Origin: Flavobacteriaceae bacterium NBU2977
Lineage (GTDB): Bacteria; Bacteroidota; Bacteroidia; Flavobacteriales; Flavobacteriaceae
Assembly: GCA_019931105.1 (NCBI GenBank)
Contig: JAIOUW010000001.1
Location: 1,426,001 to 1,490,000 of the forward strand
DNA: 64,000 nt
Direction of reading: 5' to 3'
Of the stretch, positions 1 to 12,000 are shown piece by piece. The notes beneath the pieces are model-generated. The model saw only the letters and a program-made list of their open reading frames with translations, did no database searches and was not told the origin of the DNA. Both the position numbers and the translations under genes were made by a program. Each line of letters starts with the position of its first letter. The stretch's first letter is position 1.

Positions 1-3000
1 AATTATGTCAACGCACAAGACCCCATCTATTCCATTAGGATGCGTGTTCGGGTCGCCGAAAACTGCTTTGATTTTATAGACGCTTGCTCTGATTTAATTC
101 AAAACCTGGCTTACTCGACCTATGCAGGGGTTGAGAACAATAACAAAATTAGCGACGACCCCAGTGTAACCGATTTTAATGCTTGTGGTTTTGTAGTGCC
201 GGGGGCGACCAATTTCCTTTTGGACGACCTCTCCGATTGTAATTTCAGACGTACCGTCGAACTTTGCGGAAGCGATGTCGTCTTAGATGCCGGCGATAAT
301 TTTGATGCCTACGTATGGAAGCGCGATGATAATAACAACGGCATTTTTGATGCGTCAGATACCACAATAACGGATGGCGACCCCGATAACGACCCCAGTA
401 CCATGACGGTCAATCAGGTCGGCACCTATATCGTTGATAAAATCGTGGCAGACCCTTGTAAGGGCTTTAAGGAAATCATCGATGTCGTGGCCTATGGGTC
501 CGGCACGATAACCAATCCGATTATAGATTACTACAATACTGTAAACAGTGATGCCGACCCCACGAATGATTTGGCGGGCGAAATCGTACAGTGTAGTATT
601 GACAATGATTTTTTACCCAAGCTATTCCTTTGTGGTCTAAATGATAGTAGACTCTTACAGGTCAATATTCTAGATGCCCAAAGCATCACGTGGGAAAAGC
701 TTGATGAGTCGAGTTGCGCACCCACGGGCGACGATTGTGCCAACAAGAATTTGACATGTACGTGGGGTTCGGTGGGAACAGGAAACAATTTTAATGTTGA
801 CAGCCCAGGAAAATATCGATTGTCGGTAACCTATCAAAATGGGTGCAACAACCGATTCTATTTCAACGTATTTCAGAACACGCTTGACATTCAATACAAC
901 AAAAAGGACATTGTTTGTACAACCCCTGGAAATATTACGGTTACAAACCTAGGAAGCGGTTATGCCTACAGGTTGGTCGATGCCGATACGGGCACCGTAA
1001 TTCTGCCCTTTGGCCCTACCAAAAGCTTTGATTTTGCAGCAGGCGAAAACGGTGATTACAGGGTAGAAGTGGTTCAATTGGACAACAATGGTGACCCCAT
1101 TGCTGGCTCTTGTATTTTCAGCACACCCGATATTGGCATATTGGAAAGAGACGTCACCTATGAAGTAAACGTCACCAATGCCGGATGTACGGGCATGGGT
1201 TCCATTAACCTTAGAATTAACAATGCCGATCCCGATTATGAGTATGAAATCCGTCTTGACGACGGTTCAAACGGAGGGCAAGGAACTTTGGTTGACAATG
1301 AAACCGCCCAGCCCGACAATAACTTTACATTTACCGATCTAAATCCTGGAGATTACATTGCCATTGCCCGAACGGCTGATGGTTGCGAGCATATTGAACA
1401 GGTAACCATAGTTGATGAAAATGATCTCTATCTTGAAGCTAGGGTTTCCCAACATATTACCTGTAAGGAAGGAAATATCCTCATGGATTCCGGTGGTGGA
1501 AAAACCCCGCACACTTACGCCATTTGGTCCTATGTGGATAATAACGGCATTACCGTTACTTCATACCCGTCGTTCGGCGACATTCCTGCTTCAGAGTATC
1601 AAACCAGTCAAATTTTTGATATTCTAAGTCCCGGAGACTATAGCTTTGTTGTTGTTGATAGAAACAACTGTTATGCGATTTCGAACACCGTTACCATCGA
1701 GTTCAGACCAGCCGCTGAATTTGATCCCACGTCGGTAATCGATGTACTCTGTTTTGGCGATTCGACGGGTGTCATTCAGTTCAACCTCGTAGATGATAAC
1801 GGATACCAACTAACATATTACCTATTTGATGCCGCAACCTTCGACGAAAACGATTATGACTATGCCGATGCACTGGCCACAAACGCATCTGGATACTTTC
1901 CTGGTCTGCCTTCAGGAGATTACGCCATTGTAATCAACCAACGAAAGGGTAGTGCTTCATGTGATTATTTCGAGTATCATACCGTTTCGGCCCCAACAAA
2001 CGCGCTTGATGCCCAGGCGGTTTTGGTTCAAGACTATACCTGTACCCAAGACGGTATTATTGAGGCGCAGAACGTAACAGGTGGTACGGCACCTTATGCC
2101 TATAGTATTGACGGTGTCAACTTCATTCCTGATACCACGCCCAATGCCCATCGATTTGAAAACTTGACCGATGGCACCTATAACATTACCGTTAGGGATG
2201 CCAACAATTGTACATTTCTTGCTGGCCCGATTACCATTGACCCAAGAAACGAACCAAGCGACTTGGTCTTTGCCGCAGCTCCCATCACCTGTGATTCACC
2301 TACGTCAGATGTTACGGTTAATGTGACCGATGGTAATGCCCCCTTTACATACGAGATTATTGCCCCAGTGGGCGACGCAACAAACAATGGCAATAATGCA
2401 ACTTTTGTCGGATTGGCCCCTGGCACATATACTTTTAGGGTTACCGATGATAAGGGTTGTATATTAGTACGTGACCATACCATTGATCCAATTACGCCGA
2501 TAACCGTCAACGGTCAGCTCGACAATAACATAACCTGTTTTGGGCTATCAAATGGCGCGATTACCTTCAACGTCGCCAATTTTGCGTCTACATACGATTA
2601 TATTATTACGGGGCCAGCGGCTTTCTCGGGAACAACCGAAGCATCGGCATCCTTGCCATTTTCTTCCCTTGCCGCAGGAACATACACCATTACCGTTACC
2701 GATAACGATACAAATTGTACGGCCACCACGTTTGTAACTGTAGCCGCACCACCAGCAACACTTCTAATCGCAGACCTTGATGTTACCGATATAACATGTT
2801 CGACCAGCGGAACCGTTCCTGGATCCGTGGTTATTACCGCTGCTGATGGTTGGGGAGGATATGAATACGAACTGGAAGATCCGGCAGGTGGAATAGTTGG
2901 TCCTCAACCTACAAATTCATTTACCGGACTGACCGATACCACAGGAGATTATACAGTAACTGTAAGAGATGCTGGAGGATGCGAGGTTACCCAAACTTTT

Positions 3001-6000
3001 GCATTGACACCTGCTGTTGCTCCAGTATTGGAAGTTACGGCCAACAGCCTATGTTACGATAGCACAACAGGTCTGATATTGACCGCAAATGTTACCTCCG
3101 GGGGCGAAGCCCCTTTTCAATATCGGTTGAACGGTGGCCCCTACCAGTCCAATACAGATTTCACAGGACTCGGGCCTGGTAGCTATACGATCGAAGTAAT
3201 CGACAGTAAGAATTGTTCCGATACGGCCAGTATCGATGTCTTTCCGACCTTGACGGCGTCGGCCACTTTGATTAAAGATTTGGATTGCTCCGCCACTCCA
3301 GATGCCGAAATAAGCATCAATATTTCCGGGGGAAATCCCACGTTCACCTATGAGGTTTATAGAGACGGGGCTTCCGTTCAGCCAAGTACGGCTGTTCCGA
3401 GTATTCCTTTCTCCTACTTGACCACCACGGCCGGAACATATGAATTTGTAATTACGGATAGTGAAAGTTGTACTATTACTACCAATCAAATCGTGATTAC
3501 GGACAATAGTCCTCCAACGGTGCTTGAAACAGTGACAAATCCGCTTTGTAGTACCAGCGCTGATGGTGTCGTTGAATTGCAGATTTCAGGAGGGCTGCCA
3601 CCATACCAAATCATTTTTGACGGAAGTGCGCCCTCGGCCCAAACGGCATATACCGGCCTTATTGCAGGCACTTATAGCTATACCGTAACGGATGCGAAGG
3701 GCTGTGTGTTCACCAATGATGTTACATTGACCGCTCCTCTGGTATTAAATCCAGGAACAATCGATATTGTTACTGATTATCGTTGTGATAATACCTCGGC
3801 AATACTTCAAGTCATAAATTATTCAGGCGGCACCCCGGGTTACATGTTCAGTATCGATGGCGTGAACTTTCAAGCCTCCGATACTTTCAATACAGGAATC
3901 ACCGCGGGCTCATACACGATAACGGTACGTGATGCCAATGGTTGCGTTGAAGAGACTCCGGCTATCGTAGTTGATCCTTTAGATCCCCCGACCGATTTAT
4001 CGTTCGCGCAGACTTCTCCTGTCTGCCCGGCCATTGTTGCCGACGTGACCGTAACAGTAACCGATGGCACGGCGCCCTTTACTTATGAAATTATCGCCCC
4101 ATTGGGCAGCGCCGTAAACAACGGGAACAACAATGTCTTTACGGCATTGTCCCCAGGAACATATACCTTACAGGTAACTGACGCAAAAGGCTGTGTGATT
4201 CAGGAAAATTACACCGTAGCCGATATTCCCCAAGTCGAGGTAATATCGCAACTTACCAATAATGTTAGCTGTTTTGGTTATTCTGATGGCGCGTTTTCTT
4301 TTACCGTAAGTGATTTTGCGTCGACTTATAGCTATACTGTTGAGAATGGTTCAGCCGTAGTTGTACAATCACAGAACAATATCAATTTGACCACGGCCAT
4401 TGCCGTTACGGGTCTAGCCGCCGACACCTATACGGTAACGGTTACAGATGATTCGACAAATTGTAGTGCAACAACGGTGACAACCATCAGTAATCCTCCA
4501 GTTGCACTCGATTTTACATTTGCCAACACTCCTGTAACCTGTACAGAGAACTCCACCATAACGGTTACTTCAACAGGCGGATGGGGAAGCTATGAATACC
4601 AATTGGAAAATACGATTGGGCCAGCTATTGTGTACCCGTATCAATCGAGCAATTTATTTGCTAATGTTCCCTCAGGAACCTATACTGTCTATGTTCGTGA
4701 TTCCGGGGGGTGTGTTTTGGACAAGCCTATAACAATAGACCCTGCACAGGCACCGACCATTGCTTTGGATGCGGCTTCCGATTTTTGTTATGACAATTCA
4801 AATCAAGCGTCTTTGACCATCAATGTTACTGATGGTGTGGCCCCATATTCATACAGAATAAATGGGGGAGGGTTGACAACGGCAATTGGAAATCCGTTCA
4901 CCATCTCAAACCTGATTCCCGGAAGCTATGACATTCAAGTTACCGACGCCTACGGTTGCGTATCGAACGTTCTAAGCGAGACCATCGAACCTCAATTAAG
5001 TGCTTCGGCAGTTTTGACAAAATCTTTGGACTGTTCTGTATCTCCCGATGCTATTATCGACGTTACCATTTCGAATGGGTATACTCCTTATGCAACTTAT
5101 GAGGTAAGTGCCGATGGAGGAACAACTTGGTCGGCGACTACCCCTATAGCTGGAAACAGTTTCTCATATTCAACACCGGTTGCAGGCACCTATCATTTTA
5201 GAATCACGGATAATCGAAATTGTACGGTCATCACTCAAGCTATCGTTGAGCCAATCACTATGCCAGATATCACTTCCTTGGTTCAAACCACCGATATATT
5301 GTGTAATGGTGATGCTGGCGCTTCGATTCAGGTCAATCTTGACAATACGCAAGGAGTGGCCCCATTTACAATTTCCGTTGTCAACACCACGACCTCAACA
5401 AATTATGGAACCCAAACTTCCGGGCTGCCCGCTGGCACCTATGAGGTAACGGTTACCGATGCCAAATCATGTACGGACATGGAGGTCATTGTCATTTCGG
5501 AGCCCGATGCCATCGCCTACGACATCAATCTAGTGCCCATTACCTGTGATACAGCATCTGGCACGGTCCCAGGGTCTATTACGGTTGAAAATCTAGTCGG
5601 TGGTACCGCAGAATATACCTATTACCTTACTGGAAACAATGGACATTCAGACGCTTACACAACAACCGGAGGAGGAGAGGACCATACATTCGCAATACTT
5701 GAATTTGGTATTTATGAAGTCGATGTTATCGATGCCAATGGGTGTTCGCTTAGAACCACCAATATCATTGCTTCGCCTCCAGATGATCTCGATATAGACG
5801 TCTCAACAGCTACGGCCAATTGCGCCGTTGGTGGTACGGCCATTGTCACCGTTACTACGGCGATCTTAGGTACGGATTACGAATTTGGAATCTTGGACAG
5901 TTTTGGCGTGCCTTATGCATCAACTTATTATCCGCCGGATGTTGCGAATGGGCCAACCCGTACCTTTACAGGACTCACACCGGGCATCACCTATACTTTC

Positions 6001-9000
6001 GTGGTTCATGACAATACCACCGATTGTTATTATTTCGAAACAGCGGCTGCTCCGATCGATTCACCTTCGAACCTGACCTCAACTTTAGATGCGGTCAATA
6101 ATATTACGTGTACCGGAAGCGCAGATGGAAATGTTAGTTTTACTTTCGATAATTACGATAGTGGCGCTACAAGTGTATCTTACGAAATATTCAATTCGCA
6201 GTCCAATATCTCTGCGGGGATCACTGGTTCTTCCAGTGTAAACCCTCCTGCTGTTGGAACAGGAGTAACCGTCAACAATCTAGGGCCTCTACCTTACGGG
6301 GTTTACTACATCTTGTTTACGGAAAACGGCGGGCTCTATGGAGGTTGTACGGTAGCTTCATCACAATTCACCATTACCGAATCTACAAACCTATTACAAG
6401 TTACAGCTTCGTTGGAAAAAAATGATAATTGTAACATAAACGCGGGGCAGGTATCGGCCATCGGTCAATTCGGTACAGCTCCCTATCAATATCAAATTGC
6501 ATTGACCACTGACCCGGCGCCTACTGCCTCGACCTGGTCTGGTAGCACGGCCAACGTCTTTAATGTCGAGGGGGGCGATTATAGGGTCTATGTCAAAGAT
6601 GCGAATAATTGCATCCAGTTCGACGATGTGACCGTTCCAACAGATCCATCCCCTGAAATAAGCGCTGTTTCCGTTGACCAATGTACGGCCGATGAAGGAG
6701 GTTTTAATGTAGATATTACACTTGACGTCGAAGGAATCGCGCCCTATGCAATAAGCGTTGATGGATCGGCTCCTCAAGCCGCGGCAGGTCTAATAAATGC
6801 AGGAGACGTTGTTACCATATCGAACTTAAGTTCTGGAGCACATACGATTGAAATCTTTGATGCCAACGGATGTGGAGAGGTCGAAAACATAACAATTTAT
6901 GCTCCAATTGGTGTGATTGCCAATATTACTGCCGATGAAAATTGCGATCCCGCAAACTCAGGTGAGGTAACCGTAACGGCGAGTGGCGGTTCAGGAAACT
7001 ATTCATACGAACAGATTTCACCTGCCGGGCCGACGAACGCAACTGGTATTTTCGCAGGATTAACGCACTCCGTAGCCTATACCTTCGAAGTAACGGACAC
7101 TACGACGAATTGTACAGAACAGGTCACAATCACATTACCTGCGCCCGCAATTCCTACATTTACCTTGGCGGCTACCGATGTAAGTTGTTTCGGTGGAAGC
7201 GACGGAACGATAACCGTAAGCCTTGATGCAGGGAATATAGATATTCCATACCTGTACAGTCTTGACGGAGGTACCACGACCCAACCTTCGAATGTGTTTA
7301 ACGGGCTGGCTCAAGGAACGTATAACGTAACCGTGATTTCCGACAAGGGGTGTGAAGACACCAAGTCTATAGACATCAACGAACCAACAGAATTGGATGT
7401 TTCGGCCTCGGCCTCTGCATTTAGTTGTGACGATGCCGCAAGTACGATTACCGTATCCATCAACAATGATACATTCGGAAATCCTTCCGGAACTGGGCCT
7501 TATGTCTATAGTTTCGATGGTGGCGCAAACTATCAGCCAAGTAATACTTATGAGGTACCTTTCGGTTCGCCAGATGTCAATGTTGTTGTCAAAGATGCAA
7601 ACCTTTGTACCGATGCCGTCGTAGTTCCCATTCCGATTAGACAGGAGGTCACCGCAACAATCAACCTGGTACAGGCAATCGACTGTAGCAATGGTCAAGA
7701 AATAATCGAAATCGTTGCCTCCAATGGCTCAGGAACATATACCTATTCGGAACTGCCCGGTGGTAACCCTGTTGCAGATCCTACGAATATTGTCTTGACC
7801 CAACCCGGCACCTATTATTACGAAGTGTTGGATACGGTCACCAACTGTTCGGTCACCGTTGAGCATACTATTGCCCCGTATAATTTGATCGACGTTACGG
7901 CAACGGTAGTTACAGATGCCACTTGTAGCGATAGTTCCGATGGTGTGATTCAGGTAACCATTACAGGATATACCGGAACGTTCGACTATCAAGTATTGGA
8001 CAGCACCGGTGCACCTATCGGTGGAACGCTAGATTCCGACAATGCAACTTCGGATCCATATGTCTTTAATGTCTCGACGACACTTACTGCAGGTACTTAT
8101 TCCGTTCAAATTATCGAAACGGCATTCCCCGAATGTAACGATACATCGAACACAGTTACCATTGACGGGCCAGAGCCTTTGGCCTTGCAATTAATAAGCA
8201 ATGTCAATGCGAATTGTAATATGTCGAACGCCATTATAACGGTTCAGGCCTCTGGTGGTACCGGACCATATACCTATGGTGCTTCAATCAGCGGTAGTGG
8301 CGTTCCGGGCAGTTTCCCATTCGACAATACCGTTGAACTTGATCCGACGACCAGTTTGAACTGGGATATATATGTACGCGATGCCAATGGGTGTATAATT
8401 GCCGCTCCTTTGGCGATTACCGTTGACACCGACACATCTCCTGACATAACCTTGGCCATTGACGATGAATGTGCCGACGAAGGAAATTTTGGTGTTACCG
8501 TTTCGTTGGATGCAGTGAATATAGGTGTCGCACCATACACCATGAGTATAGACGGTGCCGCCTTCCAAAGCATTGCAAGCTTCCCTTATACCTATTCCGG
8601 ATTGAATGCGGGAGCCCATTCCATAGAGATTCGCGATGCAAACGGCTGTGGGGAAATTGAAAACATTACTATAGAACCCGAGTTGACAGCCAGTGCCATT
8701 GTCTTAACACAGCCTACATGTGCGGCTAACGATGGTGTTATAGCATTTACCACTAATGGAGGTTCCGGGTCTTATACGGCAGAGCTTTTGTATACTGATT
8801 TTACGGCAACAGGTATTGCGCCAACAGGGAACCAATTCAATGGGGTCGCCTTTGGTGACTATATCGTACGGATTACCGATAATACCCTGGGTAGCCCAAA
8901 TTGTTTTGCCGATGCCCCAATATCTTTGGAAGAACCGACTCCTGTCACCTTGTTGGCAACCGACAAAACCGACGTAAGTTGTTTTGGAGCTTCCGATGGT

Positions 9001-12000
9001 TCGATCACCATCAATATGGAACCTGCTGCTGTTGGAGTAAATGACAATCCGCCTTATACCTTTGAAATAACGGATGGCATATCTACTTTCACGCAGGGCG
9101 ATGCGCTATTTACCGGACTAACCGCAGGCGTTTGGGATATTACGGTCACGTCGAACAGGGGCTGTATAGCGACCGATCAAGTGACTATCAACGAGCCCAA
9201 TGTTTTAACAGCGGCCATTACCGATGTTGTTCCTTTTGCCTGTGATATCAACAATACACAGCAATCGGCAACCATAGAAGTTACCATTACGGACGGAACG
9301 CCCGACTACTTCTATAGTGTCAATGGAAGTGCATTCTTGCCGACTGGCGGAACTATATTTACACATTCGGTTACCTCGGCCGGAAACTATGACATAGTAA
9401 TCCGTGATGCAAACGGATGTACGTATGCAATCCCCACACAGGTAATAGACCCATTAAACACCTTTGTGGCCAACACAACATTGTCAGACGCAATAACTTG
9501 TGTCAATGGGCGAGAAGAAGTGTTGATAACGGTCACCGATGATGGAAATCCACATACATACACCTATGAGTTATTGCCATTGGGCAATCCAAATGGTACA
9601 CAAACGGCTACTGCAGGTAATACGGCGACTTTTGAGCTGACCGAAGTGGGTACCTATACGTTTAGGATTACCGATGATGCCACCGGTTGTTATGTACAGA
9701 CCACCTATGAGGTCGAACCTTATGATTTGATCGAAGTGACCGCCGTTGCAGTAGATCCTGTGGTATGTTTTAACGATGGCAATGGTTCACTAGAATTGAC
9801 CATTACAGGATATACGGGCACTTTTGACTATGAAGTCTTTACACAGGCCGGAGCTAGTGTTCAAACCGGTTCCGGAAATGCAATCAGTGATCCTTTCACT
9901 ACGGTTATAGGCTCTTTGGATGGGGGCAACTACTATGTAACCGTTGCCGAAACAGACCCTGCAAGCACCTTGTGCTCGGATGACACCAACATCATTACCA
10001 TTATTTCACCCGACATGCCCTTGACAGAGACATCAACGCCATTGGCCGATGTTACCTGTGATAATAATATGGGCGAACTTTCAGTCGTTCCAAATGGTGG
10101 TTATTCGCCATACGACATCACTTTGACCAATACGACTACAGGTCAGGTGTATCCAACGGTGAACGATGTAAATGCCTGGGTGTTTACAGGTCTTTCGGCG
10201 GGTGATTATACCGTTGATGTTGTCGATGCCCAAGGATGCCCGATAAGCACACCTTATCCTAATTTGTTTGTAATGCCAACCCCGGTTTCAGGAAATGCCA
10301 TTCCATTACAGACCGACTTGGCCTGTTATGGAGAAACAACGGCAACCGTTTCGGCGGTAAACGTAATAAATGGTAGCGGCTCATATGAATACATATTGAA
10401 CTATTATGACCCTGCTGATCAAAACGATCCTTATAATACCATTGGTGCTACACTTGATTACAGTACGGGCGAACAACTAAGTCCGGACTTTAACAATCTT
10501 GGTACGGGAATCTACAGTATTACGATTACCGATGGATGGAACTGTGATTTTGAAACGAACTTGGTCGTTGTTAGAGAGCCTTTAGAGGTGACTGCATCCT
10601 TGGTTCGTACCGATCCATTGACCTGTGCCACAGGCGTAGAATTCGAATTGACCGCAACAGGCGGCAGCGGAATCTATGAGTATAGTCCTGATAATATAAC
10701 TTGGTTCGCGATGACAAGCAATCCTATGCCATTGCCCGAAACGGGTACCTTGGGCGCCGGAACCCACCAATATTATGTAAGGGATGCCGCAAACGGTTGT
10801 GACGCGGTAGTTTCAAACGCCATAACCGAAGATCCCATTGATCCATTGGTGTTAACGGTCGACCAAACTGCTGCGTTCATAAACTGTAACGGTGATGCCA
10901 CTGCTGTTATATACGCAAGTGCCACTGGCGGTCTGGGCAATTATATGTTCGAATTGTACGAGAATAGCGTAACCGCTGCAAATCGCATAGCCGGGCCCCA
11001 AAGTTTGGGAGAGTTCAGCGGACTTACGGCAGGAACCTATTGGGTAAACGTTACCAGTGAAGATTGTACAACAGCGCCACAGGAAGTCATTATTACAGAA
11101 CCCGAACCTTTGGTGTTCGATGTAGTCGTGGAGGATGTGCTTTGTGTTGACGATGAAAACGGAAGCATTACCATTACCCCATCAGGTGGGGCCGGAGGTT
11201 ACATTTATTCTATCTCGCCAAATCTGGATCAGTTTGACACGGAAAATGTCTTTGATGAACTGGCGCCTGGGGATTACGGAATCATTGCCCAAGATCAAAA
11301 TGGTTGTTTTGAATATATTGAAGTAACGATTGGGGCTCCAACCCAGGTTGAGGTTAACGCAACTTCAACGCCTGAAATCTGTGCTGGAAACGAAGACGGC
11401 ACAATTGCCTTGACCATCTCTGGGGGTACGGCACCTTATAGTACGGCTTTGAATTCTAATGCAGATGCAGATTACGTTCAAGATCGAGTTGATTTCACCG
11501 ATTTATCCGCTGGCAGCTACGTTGTTTTTGTCAGGGATGCCAATGGATGTACTACCAATATGGTCGTTGAGGTCGACCCCGGGGTAAATCTGAATGCTAC
11601 GGTAGAGCCTGTCTATGAGTGTACGGGAGATGCCCCTAGCAATTATGTCAACATAACCCTCGAAGATCCATCCGTAATAGGTGATGTATTGTATGCGCTG
11701 GATTCAACAGACGCGGCCGATATGCAGTTGAATCCTGATTTTAGGGATATTTCTCCCGGCGACCATTATATCGCGATAGCGCATAGTAATGGCTGCGTGA
11801 TTACGGTTCCTTTCTCCATTGAAGGTTTTGAACCATTGACCTTGTCATTGGAACAACGAAACCTGAATGAGATTACCGCAGTTGCCACCGGAGGTCTTGA
11901 GCCTTACACGTTCTATTTTGACGATGTTGATAATGGCGCGGACAATACGTACAGGATCAGAAGAACGGACACATATACCGTAAGGGTTGTTGATGCCAAT

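Noticed and set aside
3049-3489. 146-codon minus-strand ORF inside the adhesin gene, with several similar ones (7135-7698, 8284-8619)
   Set aside because: They are antisense shadows of the repeats; their products are low-complexity and have no motif or start context.
2020-10035. Regular repeats that could be mistaken for a CRISPR array or DNA tandem repeats
   Set aside because: The periodicity is at protein level (75-100 residues), with diverged codons and no constant spacers.
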